From: Opitutales bacterium
GTDB lineage: Bacteria; Verrucomicrobiota; Verrucomicrobiia; Opitutales; JAJFLR01
Direction: 5' to 3'
DNA: 64,000 bases
NCBI GenBank assembly: GCA_021772565.1
Contig: JAJFLR010000004.1
Span: forward strand, 19,044-83,043
This document shows, piece after piece, positions 19,433 to 29,448 of this stretch; positions within the stretch are counted from its first letter, which is position 1; each line of letters starts with the position of its first letter. Made by a program: the position numbers and the translations under genes. Below the pieces are notes generated by a model that worked only from the letters and a program-made list of their open reading frames with translations, searched no databases and was not told the DNA's origin.

Positions 19433-22400
19433 ATGATATTAAGTTATATTATTAATGGCTTCAATTGGCAACACGAAGCCGGTGTTGGCGGTGGTGGTGA
19501 AATGACATTTACAGCTACCGGATACAATGTTGACAATGCCTTTTTTCGTCTAGTTTATACTGATGATCCATTTTCATCAGATTTTGATAATGATAATATC
19601 AGCAATTTAGATGAACTTGGGCTAGGTCTCAATCCTTTTGATAATTCTAGTAGTGACGGTGACGCATTACCGGATGATTGGGAAATGTTTTATTTTACTT
19701 CCCTTACTCAGGGTAATCTTGACGATTTTGATCAAGATAGTCGTTCAGAAATAGATGAGTATAATAACGGAACTGATCCAACTGATAATGACCATGATGA
19801 TGATTTGCTTCTAGATGTTTGGGAACTTACGCATTTCCAGACTATAAATAAAAATGGTGGTGGTGATTTTGATAGTGACGGGTTAACAGATCGAGTCGAA
19901 TTTGTTAATGGCAGTAATCCAACGATAAAAGATGCTCCACTTCCACCTGTAATTGTTACAACACCCGGCAGTTATTTCGGATCAACTGTATTGCAACTTA
20001 CCAACCCCAACTCTTTTGGTCAAATAATATATACCATTGATGGTAGTGAACCCAATATACAGTCATCTATACTTTCAGGTAATGAAGATGTAAATCCACT
20101 TACATTCGACAATGCAATTTTCACACTTAAGGCAAAGATATTTCATTCTGGTGCAGGCCTAAGTTCAACTGTGAGTGCAGCCTTTAATATTAAATATTCT
20201 GCTACTCAATCTCGTAATGTCTATTTTGGATATAACACAAACGCAACAGGAACAATAGCTTCCATATATACATATGATGAAAAAATAAATACATTTGTAG
20301 ATGGGAAATACCTCTCAATGGGAAAGGGCTGGATTGATAACGATGAAGTTGGATTCCATTCAGATTTAACAGTTCTAGGTAATTCATCATCTATTTACCA
20401 TGTAACAACAAGCGTTCAAATAGCTACGACTCAATATCCATTGATTGGATTTACAAAAAATGATACTATAGCATTATTTGCTGCTAATGAATTTTATAGT
20501 ATAGGGAAAGGATGGATACATGATAAAAACATTTATAAGCCAGATTTAAATATTTCTGAAAGTGAAATAGGAAATGTCTATTTTGGTAGTAAAATATTTC
20601 CACTACAAGCTCAAGGATTTCAAATTTATACTAATGATTCTGCAACCTTTGATCCAGGAAAATTTGTATTTCTCGGCAAAGGTTGGGTAAATATATCTGG
20701 AAATAGCCAAGTTCCAAATAGCTTTATTCCTCATCTTAATAGACCCGCAGAAACAATATATTACGGGCACATAAATTTGACTGGAAGTAATTCAATAATG
20801 CTATATTCTCATGATGAAAATTGTTTTTTACCGCAAAATAGAATTCAAGTTGGTAACGGTTGGATCGAAGATTTTAATAAAATGAAAATTGATCCAGCTG
20901 AATCAATTGTAAATGATATACAATTTGGTAGAAAAAATTCATTTCCACAGTCTATATTTGTTTTTGCAGATATGTCATTGAATACACTAGATGGCAATAC
21001 CATCGCTCTCGGTGCAGGAAAATTAAGATCAGCTGTTGAATTTTCCCCTGATATTGTTAATCAAAACTTGGGCAATGTTTGGCTAGGTTCTGCAAATGTA
21101 GGGAATCAGATTACATTTCCTCATACCTACAATCAAAGCGATCTATCCTCAACTCTTACTAATAACGGTAACGGCTGGATTTACAATGATAATAGTAATT
21201 CTGCTTCTACAAAATTTATGAGCCAAACAATTGCAGATAGCGATGATGATAATGATAATCTTAGTCGAGCAGAAGAAATATTTATATATCAAACTAATCC
21301 TGATAATGCAGATAGTGATGGAGATTTATTAAATGATAAATTTGAAATTGATACTAATCAACTTGATCCTTTAACATATAATGATCCAAACGATGATTTC
21401 GATGGTGATGGTCTAAGTAACATTGAGGAATTTATACTCGGCTCAAATCCAGGTGTTCTAGATAGTGATAATGATGGTTTCAATGACAATGAAGAATCGC
21501 AAGCTGGAACAAACCCTAATGATCTTAATGATAATATAAACTCACCCAATTATAATGCTGATAATGTAGTTGAACTAAAACTAACTATCGGAGATCATAG
21601 CGGCAGTCACTCTGAAAGATATGAAATGGTTATTACTCGTGATAGTGATGGAGTAAAAGTTGCTAACGCTGTATCTGCGACTTTTGGTTCTGTAGCAGAA
21701 ATAACATCACGTCAATTTAGACTTGGGGAATCCTATACGATTGTAGTTAATCACATACAGTCAAAAGAAATTAACCCCGATTATGATTACACTGCTAAAG
21801 TAGAATATGTTGATGGACCAAATGAGGATATATTTATATTATATGATGAACAAATGGATGTTTCAGGTCAACCTATTGCTGGCCTATTAGGGATTCATGA
21901 TGAAGGCACAGAGAATTATGCAAATGGGAAATCAGCAAAAATATTTCTTCTAAATGGCCTATCAGTTGATAAGGATAGAAATGGGTTTTTGACATTCAAT
22001 GATGAAGATAACACAACTAGCACTAATCCTTATACTTTTTGGATAAATAATGATACTGACACAGATAGTGAAGTGGGCGATGACCCTGATAGCAATAATG
22101 CTAATCATTCAGATAATGTCATTAATAGTATTAGAGATTTAGAAGACTTCACAAGATTACACCTAGATATTTCTGGAATGTTAGATCTATTGAAAAATGA
22201 TGAAATTGAAATAGTATTAAAATATATTAATACTTCAGGAAGTCCGTCAATTAAGCTATGGAAGGCTTTAGATAACAATGGTGGAACTGGCTATCTTGAA
22301 AATACTTCAATTGCTCAGCAACACATAAGCTTAGGACAACCAGGAATAATCTCTAATAGTCAAAGCTATGTGATTATTCAGCAATTTTGGGATGATTTAC

Positions 22401-23575
22401 CACTAGGAACCCAAAAAGCTTATTTTCTATTTGAGGGAGTTAATGTTGGAAAAGGTGAAATTATTTTTGAAGTTCAAAAAAATGGGCAAGAAATAGGAAA
22501 AGCACCATCAGTATGGCTCGAACTAAAAAATATAAAACAAATGTATCAACGAGCTAGAGCTACACCATCATCAGGTTTTGATCCACCATATGATTTTAGT
22601 GTAACCCCATCAATACCTACAGTCTCATGGGAAAATGCATCAGATGGATTTTCATTTGAACAACCTATCAATGAAGAAAATCAAATTATTATTTTTGTTC
22701 ATGGCTGGAATATTACAAATAATGAATGGCTAAGTTTTTCAGAAACCATGTTTAAACGATTATGGTGGCAAGGTTATAAAGGACGTTTCTGCTCTTTTAA
22801 TTGGCCAACTCATACTTTATCAGATATTTTTGTATTAGATTCATATAACACTAGTGAACATCGTGCTTGGATATATGGAGAATCACTAAAACAATATGTT
22901 ACAAGCTTACCAAGTTCTTATGATAAAAATATTGCAGCTCATAGTATGGGTAATATTGTTGTTGGATCAGCTTTAAAAAAAGGCATGATCATTAATAATT
23001 ATGCATTAATGCAGGCTGCTGTTCCTGCTGGCAGTTATGACGTTAGTGCTTCATTAGATTATGCTCCATTAATTGATGCAGAAAATAATGCAGGACCACT
23101 AGAAAAGTCACCTGACCTTGCAAATCCTGATTTAGGTTATCGGGGACATCTTAGTAATATATCTGGACGATTAGTGAATTTTCACAATCGTGATGATTTT
23201 GCATTAGCAACTGGCTCTTTGGCTTTTGGTGTAATTCAAGCAAATTGGGAAGCAAATCAGGCAGATTTTAAACCACATGACCCAATTGGGTCAGGTGAAT
23301 ATAGATATAACGGAACAAGTGGGTGGATCACTTTTGTTGTAGATCCTAATCGAAATGTTACAGATCACGAAGAAATGATGTCATTTATTGCACGTTCGCG
23401 GACAAGAGCTGTTGGAGCACAAGAAAATGTTTTAGGATCAATTGATGCTGAAATTGACTTAAATTTAGCTCCCTATAATTTTGATAATGATCGTTATCAT
23501 CACAGTGGTCAATTCAACCTAAACATACAAGAGTTAGATGCTTTTTATCAACGGCTGCTTGAAGAATTGGAGTAA
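19433..23575 (+). CDS. Large secreted repeat protein with C-terminal alpha/beta-hydrolase domain, 5'-truncated
   Basis: About 1380 residues from ATG 19433. There is no signal peptide: the chain opens in what looks like the middle of a beta domain (GGGGEMTFTATGYNVDNAFF), and the repeat element ends 16 bp upstream, so the original 5' end appears lost. Order: thrombospondin-3-like Ca-binding repeats (DFDSDGLTDRVEF); a chitobiase-C-like segment (GQIIYTIDGSEP); four or five units ending in GKGWI or GNGWI (residues about 255-590); more DxDGDGL repeats; a carboxylate-rich middle; and from about 1083 a lipase-like hydrolase (IIIFVHGWNITNNEW, nucleophile Ser1171 in AAHSMGNIVVG). The catalytic Asp and His are not assigned. 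It is probably a cell-surface esterase in its intact form. It heads a cluster with the two genes below. Confidence 0.75.
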   Translation: MILSYIINGFNWQHEAGVGGGGEMTFTATGYNVDNAFFRLVYTDDPFSSDFDNDNISNLDELGLGLNPFDNSSSDGDALPDDWEMFYFTSLTQGNLDDFDQDSRSEIDEYNNGTDPTDNDHDDDLLLDVWELTHFQTINKNGGGDFDSDGLTDRVEFVNGSNPTIKDAPLPPVIVTTPGSYFGSTVLQLTNPNSFGQIIYTIDGSEPNIQSSILSGNEDVNPLTFDNAIFTLKAKIFHSGAGLSSTVSAAFNIKYSATQSRNVYFGYNTNATGTIASIYTYDEKINTFVDGKYLSMGKGWIDNDEVGFHSDLTVLGNSSSIYHVTTSVQIATTQYPLIGFTKNDTIALFAANEFYSIGKGWIHDKNIYKPDLNISESEIGNVYFGSKIFPLQAQGFQIYTNDSATFDPGKFVFLGKGWVNISGNSQVPNSFIPHLNRPAETIYYGHINLTGSNSIMLYSHDENCFLPQNRIQVGNGWIEDFNKMKIDPAESIVNDIQFGRKNSFPQSIFVFADMSLNTLDGNTIALGAGKLRSAVEFSPDIVNQNLGNVWLGSANVGNQITFPHTYNQSDLSSTLTNNGNGWIYNDNSNSASTKFMSQTIADSDDDNDNLSRAEEIFIYQTNPDNADSDGDLLNDKFEIDTNQLDPLTYNDPNDDFDGDGLSNIEEFILGSNPGVLDSDNDGFNDNEESQAGTNPNDLNDNINSPNYNADNVVELKLTIGDHSGSHSERYEMVITRDSDGVKVANAVSATFGSVAEITSRQFRLGESYTIVVNHIQSKEINPDYDYTAKVEYVDGPNEDIFILYDEQMDVSGQPIAGLLGIHDEGTENYANGKSAKIFLLNGLSVDKDRNGFLTFNDEDNTTSTNPYTFWINNDTDTDSEVGDDPDSNNANHSDNVINSIRDLEDFTRLHLDISGMLDLLKNDEIEIVLKYINTSGSPSIKLWKALDNNGGTGYLENTSIAQQHISLGQPGIISNSQSYVIIQQFWDDLPLGTQKAYFLFEGVNVGKGEIIFEVQKNGQEIGKAPSVWLELKNIKQMYQRARATPSSGFDPPYDFSVTPSIPTVSWENASDGFSFEQPINEENQIIIFVHGWNITNNEWLSFSETMFKRLWWQGYKGRFCSFNWPTHTLSDIFVLDSYNTSEHRAWIYGESLKQYVTSLPSSYDKNIAAHSMGNIVVGSALKKGMIINNYALMQAAVPAGSYDVSASLDYAPLIDAENNAGPLEKSPDLANPDLGYRGHLSNISGRLVNFHNRDDFALATGSLAFGVIQANWEANQADFKPHDPIGSGEYRYNGTSGWITFVVDPNRNVTDHEEMMSFIARSRTRAVGAQENVLGSIDAEIDLNLAPYNFDNDRYHHSGQFNLNIQELDAFYQRLLEELE

Positions 23576-23588
23576 TATTTAAAGTGAT

Positions 23589-24644
23589 ATGAAAAGAGTA
23601 ATTCTTTTTCCGACTGTTTTCTTATGCATATTATTTCTAACTATTATTTTGTATTACACAAGTAACTTAGAAAAGTATAATGATAGTAATAGTGAATTAA
23701 TAAAACTATCACAAAAACAAAAACGCAGTGAAGCCCCCAATACTAACGAAAAAAAGATTAAACAAACTACTAGCAATACTGAAAAACATAAGGAAAATGA
23801 TATTAGGTGGACGTTACGTAGAGAAAAATTAAAAAACGACCCTAAATTTGAATGGCGTTCAGCAATTAGCTTTTATGGAAAAGTGCTTGATGAAAGTAGA
23901 AATGCAATTCCTAAAGCGGAAATAACAATAAAGTGGAATAATATGACAGCACCCGGATCGCATTCCAGAAAAATTTTTAGTAACGATGATGGAACATTCA
24001 ATTTTAATGGAGAAAATGGTTTAGGATTATCTATTAACATAGTAAAAAGTGGATATAGATTTAATGACAGAATTAATCAAAAAAGATTTGAATACAGCAA
24101 GTTCTGGGAAAAAAACTTTCATGAGCCAGATCCAGAAAAACCTGTAATTTTTATTTTACAGAAAAAAAATGATACTGCAGAACTTATTAACCATTATATT
24201 AAATTTGATTTTCCAATTAATCAAGAGCCTTTAATTATTGATTTAAAATCTGGAGAAATATCTAGACAGGGTGACATAGTAGTTAAATTAGTAAAAAAAA
24301 ATATATATAGAAATATTGAAAGCCGTTATGACTGGGAGGTAATTATCTCAATTCCAAATGGTGGGATTCAAGAACATATTGATATATCTAATTATTCAGC
24401 ACCAACTAGTAACTATCACAAAAGTTTGAAGTATAAATTTCCTGCAAACTTAGAAAAATGGGATTCGTCTATCGAAAAAAGATTATATATTGTCTTTGGA
24501 TCTTCAAAAATATACGGACGAATAAGATTTCGAGTAAAAGCAAATAGAAATCGATTATATCTAGACTATTATATTAATCCAAGTGGAAGCCAAAACTTAG
24601 AATACGAAAATAGTAAAGATATAACTTATAAATATGTTCAATAA
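23589..24644 (+). CDS. Membrane-anchored protein with carboxypeptidase-regulatory-like domain
   Basis: 351 residues. The N-terminal hydrophobic anchor is about residues 5-27 (LFPTVFLCILFLTIILYY), followed by a long charged linker rich in Lys, Asn and Thr. Residues about 95-155 (FYGKVLDESRNAIPKAEITI ... DDGTFNFNGENGLGLSI) have the pattern of a carboxypeptidase-regulatory-like beta sandwich, and SGYRF ends it. The remaining 190 residues are beta-rich and unrecognised. It begins 13 bp after the hydrolase gene and overlaps the next start by 11 bp, so the three genes are probably co-transcribed. The exported domain faces the periplasm or surface. Function unknown. Confidence 0.75.
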   Translation: MKRVILFPTVFLCILFLTIILYYTSNLEKYNDSNSELIKLSQKQKRSEAPNTNEKKIKQTTSNTEKHKENDIRWTLRREKLKNDPKFEWRSAISFYGKVLDESRNAIPKAEITIKWNNMTAPGSHSRKIFSNDDGTFNFNGENGLGLSINIVKSGYRFNDRINQKRFEYSKFWEKNFHEPDPEKPVIFILQKKNDTAELINHYIKFDFPINQEPLIIDLKSGEISRQGDIVVKLVKKNIYRNIESRYDWEVIISIPNGGIQEHIDISNYSAPTSNYHKSLKYKFPANLEKWDSSIEKRLYIVFGSSKIYGRIRFRVKANRNRLYLDYYINPSGSQNLEYENSKDITYKYVQ

Positions 24645-24942
24645 TAGTAAGATTAAAATAAAGTATAGTTTAATAGGAGTAATTTTAGTTACAACAAGTT
24701 TCTTAACAGCTATATATTCAATCTTATGGTTTTATAATCCTTTTCATTTACCTGCAGTAATATCTGATATAGATATTATTTTTGTAATTCTTTTCTACCC
24801 GATATCTATTATTTGGGGGATATGTTTAGCATTATCAGTTACTAGAATTATCTTATATAGAAGTGATATAATTAACTATTTATCTTTGCTACAATGTATC
24901 CCAATGTTAATACTACTATTAAAATATTTTCGATTTATATAA
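24634..24942 (+). CDS. Small membrane protein, unknown
   Basis: 102 residues with three predicted membrane helices: LIGVILVTTSFLTAIYSILW, IIFVILFYPISIIWGICLAL and ISLLQ..PMLILLLKYF near the end. The start overlaps the previous gene by 11 bp. I recognise no family; it may be an inner-membrane partner of the upstream exported proteins. Confidence 0.55.
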   Translation: MFNNSKIKIKYSLIGVILVTTSFLTAIYSILWFYNPFHLPAVISDIDIIFVILFYPISIIWGICLALSVTRIILYRSDIINYLSLLQCIPMLILLLKYFRFI

Positions 24943-24973
24943 TTGTTATATTCTAAAGCTAGTAAATATAGAA

Positions 24974-25831
24974 TTACTTAAATTTTTTTGAGATCGCAAA
25001 TATTAACCCTAAACTTATAGTTAATAATAACAGTTCAAATGCTGAAGGCTCAGGAATTACTGTGGAATTAACTACCAAAGAACTATCATAAAGCAATAAC
25101 TGACTTTGACCTATTACATCGATAGAATTTTCAATTTCTATATCAAATTTAAATTCATGTCCTGCACTGTTATTATTGAAATTAACTATTATATCCACAA
25201 TTGAAGGGTTTTCTCCAATCCAGACTACAGTTAATTTATAATCGTTTAAATTTATAATATTAAAACCTCGTGATGTAATAGGAACATTTTCGAAATTAAT
25301 TTCATTTAATTTGGGTGAATCAAATATACTTGAATCAATGAGCATAATATCATCAGTTACATCATATAAAGTTATTTTTGAAATTGCCAGTGTTGCAAAT
25401 TCTCCAAATGACAACAGATCATATCCAATTGAGAAATCACGATCTGATTTTACATTAACATTGTTATCCAACTTTATAGAAAATTCAGTTAATCTATTAG
25501 TTGTATGAAAAAAAGAATAATTATTTTTACTAACACCCAATAAATCAGTTGTAGTTTTACTTGTAGTATGATCAATATTTGCGGCCGACCAATAATATCT
25601 ATCTACCGAAAATGGTGTGTGTGATATATTGCTATTTTCTTTAACTATAGAATTCTTAATACTTCCATCAGATTGCATAACTGTTGACTCATTAATTGTC
25701 TCATCAAAATTAATTCCCTCAGGGATAATAATATCATGACTAAAATGTGAGTCAAAAGTATATGTAAAAATCCCGAAAATTGAATTAATACTTACACCGA
25801 TTATAATAAAAAAAGAGACGATGTATTTCAT
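24974..25831 (-). CDS. Secreted protein with PEP-CTERM sorting tail
   Basis: 285 residues. Signal peptide at 1-20 (MKYIVSFFIIIGVSINSIFG), a beta-rich middle without a domain I know, and the C-terminal tail VIPEPSAFELLLLTISLG followed by LIFAISKKFK. That is the PEP motif, a hydrophobic helix and a basic end, so a PEP-CTERM substrate processed by an exosortase. The family is associated with exopolysaccharide and biofilm material. No exosortase is encoded in this window. It is convergent with the small membrane gene, 31 bp apart, and has a weak inverted repeat between (ATTCTA / TAGAAT). Confidence 0.85.
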   Translation of the reverse strand: MKYIVSFFIIIGVSINSIFGIFTYTFDSHFSHDIIIPEGINFDETINESTVMQSDGSIKNSIVKENSNISHTPFSVDRYYWSAANIDHTTSKTTTDLLGVSKNNYSFFHTTNRLTEFSIKLDNNVNVKSDRDFSIGYDLLSFGEFATLAISKITLYDVTDDIMLIDSSIFDSPKLNEINFENVPITSRGFNIINLNDYKLTVVWIGENPSIVDIIVNFNNNSAGHEFKFDIEIENSIDVIGQSQLLLYDSSLVVNSTVIPEPSAFELLLLTISLGLIFAISKKFK

Positions 25832-25981
25832 TGCGTGAATATATTTTTATTGCATAAAATCGTCTAAAAAACATTTGCGTTATTAATAATTAAGACAAAC
25901 TAAAAAATTGTTAAAGTAATTAAGTAAATATCCAGCATTACTACAACTGATATAATTCAAAGTCATATTATAAATTAAAGC

Positions 25982-27505
25982 TCACCTTCCATAAAGCTCA
26001 GCTATCTCCGCTAAATATTCCGTCGAAGATTCCTTTAGGTTTTTAAACTGATTTCGAGTATATCTCCATTGCCAATTCCCTAACGAACTCCCCGGAAAAT
26101 TTAGTCTGGCTTCACTACCGAGGTTGAGTAAATCCTGCATCGGAATTATTGCTAATTTGCTAACTGATCGATAGACCAATCGAATTATATCCCAAGTTAC
26201 ATCATCACCACTGACTCTCAAATATCTGCGCAATTGATCTTTAAATTCATCCGGTGCATTTTCATACCAGCCTTTAGTTGTGTCATTGTCGTGAGTTCCC
26301 GGATAAATTATACTATTTGGATTCAGGTTGTGTGGTAAATATAAATTTTTTGCATCTCCTTCAAAGGCAAACTGTGATATCGCCATTCCGGGTAATCCAC
26401 TTTCACTTAATAACTTTCTAACCGCCGGTGTTATTACGCCTAAGTCTTCAGCAATTATTTTTGCAGAGGGAAACTTTGATTTGATCGCTTTGAAAAATTT
26501 TATGCCCGGCCCCTTAGTCCATTTACCGGATCGTGCATCTTTGGCTTTTGCCGGCACACGCCAGTATGATTCAAATCCTCTGAAATGATCAAGTCGAACA
26601 ATATCAAATAAACTAAAATTAATTTCCAAACGTTTCATCCACCAGTTATACTTATTTTCCTCTAACGTTTTCCAATCAAAAAGTGGATTACCCCAAAGCT
26701 GTCCGGTGGGTGAAAAATAATCGGGTGGCACTCCTGCAACTGCGGTAGGTTGTCCATTCGACTGCAATTGAAAATTTTCTGGAAACGCCCAAACATCAGC
26801 ACTGTCTAAAGCAACAAAGATAGGAATATCTCCAATTATCTTAATATCTTTTTTCGCAGCATAACTCTTTAACTGATTCCATTGCCCAAAAAACAAAAAC
26901 TGGTAAAATTGATGCATTTCAAACAGCTCTGTAATCTTGTCATTTAATTTTATTTTTGATGCTGTTTTAAAAGATTTAAATTTAACATCCCATTGTTGCC
27001 AGGGAACACCGTTAAAATTATCTTTTAAGGCCATAAACAATGCATACGGCTTTAACCAACTTTGTTGCTCCTTTTTAAAAGCTTCAAATTTTCCATATTT
27101 TTTTAATTGCTTAAGCCTCCTTTTCTTAAATCGTTTATAGGCTAATCTAAGAACTGGCCATTTTTTTTGATAGATTCCCCCATAGTCTACTTTATCTAAT
27201 GGCAATTTCCTTAATTCAACTAAATCATTCTGCTGTAAAACCCCTGACGGAATTAAATCATCCAGATCTATTAGATATGGGTTGCCGGCAAAAGCTGAAA
27301 AACATTGATAAGGTGAATCACCAAATCCAGTCGGCCCTAATGGACACATCTGCCAATATTTCATGCCAGCTTCATGCAAAAAATCAACCATGCGATAAGC
27401 TTCCATTCCGAGTCCCCCAATACCGATATCACTCGGTAATGATGTTGGATGGACTAAAACTCCTGCACCTCTTTCTTTTAACCAATTATATAAAGGCTCA
27501 CTCAT
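25982..27505 (-). CDS. malQ: 4-alpha-glucanotransferase (amylomaltase, GH77)
   Basis: Transfers alpha-1,4-glucan segments between maltodextrins in the cytoplasm. 507 residues, the usual bacterial length without an N-terminal extension. Motifs: ERGAGVLVHPTSLPSDIGIG at the N-terminus, MCPLGPTGFGDSPYQCFSAF, VAGVPPDYFSPTGQLWGNP, the nucleophile Asp in VRLDHFRGFESYW, the acid/base Glu in IIAEDLGVI, and the third acidic residue in GTHDNDTTKGWY. The start overlaps the end of the upstream gene by 4 bp, which couples it to that unknown protein. Confidence 0.97.
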   Translation of the reverse strand: MSEPLYNWLKERGAGVLVHPTSLPSDIGIGGLGMEAYRMVDFLHEAGMKYWQMCPLGPTGFGDSPYQCFSAFAGNPYLIDLDDLIPSGVLQQNDLVELRKLPLDKVDYGGIYQKKWPVLRLAYKRFKKRRLKQLKKYGKFEAFKKEQQSWLKPYALFMALKDNFNGVPWQQWDVKFKSFKTASKIKLNDKITELFEMHQFYQFLFFGQWNQLKSYAAKKDIKIIGDIPIFVALDSADVWAFPENFQLQSNGQPTAVAGVPPDYFSPTGQLWGNPLFDWKTLEENKYNWWMKRLEINFSLFDIVRLDHFRGFESYWRVPAKAKDARSGKWTKGPGIKFFKAIKSKFPSAKIIAEDLGVITPAVRKLLSESGLPGMAISQFAFEGDAKNLYLPHNLNPNSIIYPGTHDNDTTKGWYENAPDEFKDQLRRYLRVSGDDVTWDIIRLVYRSVSKLAIIPMQDLLNLGSEARLNFPGSSLGNWQWRYTRNQFKNLKESSTEYLAEIAELYGR

Positions 27506-29037
27506 TTTTCTGATACAGTACTATTTTCTATGTTTGATATATTTTCTAAACTTTTGCTGTTTTCTTCAGGGTTTTCATTCTGTGCATTAAAATTTTTGTC
27601 CTTTTTATCCGCAGATTTTTCATCAACTTTACCGACAATGTTTTTTTTAATAATTGTTTTATTATACGGTTTAACAAAAAATTTTCTTGGTGGATCAGCA
27701 TTTAAAATTCCATTTGAAAATTCAACTACATAACCTTCTGTTATAAGCCAGCGGAGATCAGACTGCAGTTGTTTGAGTCTCATCTCATCATCTGTACTTA
27801 AAGTATCCTCATTTTCAATTGTTGAATCTGCAGCATTTTTATTTTGTTTTGATTGAGGTAATTTTATATTCAAAAATTCTTTCGGTAGCCTGGCTCTGGA
27901 AATTTCTTTATGTTTTTCAATAAACTCTAACAAAGATTGTATTGATGTATTAAAAACAAATTTTTCATTACGAAATTTTCTTCTTACAGCACAAACATAG
28001 TTTATTTGCCTTTTCCCTGCTTTACCTACAAACAGTTTATCTCTGATTAGCCGGCTTTTAATATGATTTGAAGTATCAAGAGGAAACCTCACTTGATCTG
28101 ACAATGCTAATTCTATAGATCTACGAATATTACTGTCACTTTTCAAATCACTTATATGCTTCCCAAATAATCTGACAATCTGCAATTCTTTTACTAATTT
28201 AGGTTTAAAATTTGTTAAAAGATATTTTCTTGCATTCTCAAAATTTTCAAATGGATCAACGACATTATCATCAAAAATCTCTTTTAAGGTGTATCGGGTT
28301 TTTTTTGCCATTTTTTCAACCCATTCAGAGATAACTTCAGGTTCTTTCACTACTTCAATATTACTGACAAATCTTTCGAATGATATTTTCTGTATTCGAA
28401 GTTTATAATGATCCATTAGTATCTGTTGATATAAATGATAATTTGGAGGTGCTAATAACTCACCGGTGGTTGCACATCGATTAACCTGCAAAAAATTACC
28501 TTTCGGTTTTTCCACATCTATGGATTCAGATTCAAAAAAATGATCAAACTGTTTTGCCACTGCATGATTAATTGCATCTTCCTCTAATTCAAATGGTAAA
28601 TTATCAATTATTGAAACATAAAGCGGTAATTGAGTTTTTCCCTCTTCAAATTTACGTTTGATATTAACAAAGTATCGTTCAGGTTTTTCTAAAATTAATC
28701 TTGATAATTCAAAAAGATCGTAGGTCTTGCATGATTTTTTTATTGCATCACTGAGCTTCCGAAATGTTAAGTCTTCCGGATAAAATGAAGCAGTAATACT
28801 CGGTACAAATTCTTTCTTAAAACTATTTGAAGTCCTAAAATCACGCCTGTTTTTTTGGACGTTTTTTCTTGGGAAATCCCTATTACTTTTAAAATTACCC
28901 GAATTATGACTGATTTTTTTTTCAGTTTTACGATCTGAATTACTCCAGGCCGGACCAAAACTAAAATTCTCTAAATCACTCAAATTGATTGATTCAGTTA
29001 AATTATTGTCATCTTTTGAACTGTTCTCCTCTGCCAT
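27502..29037 (-). CDS. Conserved protein of unknown function, basic N-terminus, upstream of malQ
   Basis: 511 residues, soluble, no signal peptide or membrane helix. Residues 1-75 are low-complexity and hydrophilic (FSFGPAW, then KNVQKNRRDFRTSNSFKKEF), rich in Arg, Lys and Asn as in nucleic-acid-associated tails. The middle starts SITASFYPEDLTFRKLSDAI and is mostly helical, with a short CATTGELLAPPNYHLYQ segment. The C-terminus (ALLRLKQ-like helix RLKQLQSDLRWLITEGYVVE) looks like a winged-helix end, followed by an acidic/basic tail. I do not know a characterised homologue; similar proteins of this style occur in Verrucomicrobiota as far as I recall. It overlaps malQ by 4 bp (ATGA), so the two are one transcription unit. 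Confidence 0.8.
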   Translation of the reverse strand: MAEENSSKDDNNLTESINLSDLENFSFGPAWSNSDRKTEKKISHNSGNFKSNRDFPRKNVQKNRRDFRTSNSFKKEFVPSITASFYPEDLTFRKLSDAIKKSCKTYDLFELSRLILEKPERYFVNIKRKFEEGKTQLPLYVSIIDNLPFELEEDAINHAVAKQFDHFFESESIDVEKPKGNFLQVNRCATTGELLAPPNYHLYQQILMDHYKLRIQKISFERFVSNIEVVKEPEVISEWVEKMAKKTRYTLKEIFDDNVVDPFENFENARKYLLTNFKPKLVKELQIVRLFGKHISDLKSDSNIRRSIELALSDQVRFPLDTSNHIKSRLIRDKLFVGKAGKRQINYVCAVRRKFRNEKFVFNTSIQSLLEFIEKHKEISRARLPKEFLNIKLPQSKQNKNAADSTIENEDTLSTDDEMRLKQLQSDLRWLITEGYVVEFSNGILNADPPRKFFVKPYNKTIIKKNIVGKVDEKSADKKDKNFNAQNENPEENSKSLENISNIENSTVSEK

Positions 29038-29189
29038 GCTAAAATATTTCTTTCAAATCAAATAGTTTATAACTGATTAATTATAGTAGTGATGTTCATT
29101 AATTAAAAATAATGTAATTTAGTTTTATTTCGGTAAAGAATTTTATTGCTACTAAAGTTGAGTCGATTTTATCTATGATCCATAAATTT

Positions 29190-29274
29190 GCTCAGGTGGT
29201 GGAATTGGTAGACACGTACGCTTGAGGGGCGTATGCCGTAAGGTGTAGGGGTTCGAGTCCCCTCCTGAGCACCA
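29190..29274 (+). tRNA. tRNA-Leu (anticodon GAG)
   Basis: Cloverleaf by eye: acceptor GCTCAGG pairs CCTGAGC, D arm contains GGAATTGGTAGAC, anticodon stem TACGC/GCGTA closes the loop TTGAGGG giving GAG, a long variable arm (class II, as Leu requires), T arm GGGGTTCGAGTCCCC, and an encoded ACCA end. It reads codons CUC and CUU. Confidence 0.97.
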
Positions 29275-29448
29275 TTTATTTGTGATATAATGACATTTTT
29301 TAATTTTAATATCAGTAGTGATTATTTTATTACTCTAAATTAATTAAACGCGATTTTGTTTTATTGACAAGAAACAAGTATCAAAAGAACTATATCATAA
29401 ATTTTTTCGATTTAACCACATAATTAAATATAAAATTAAATATTAACT

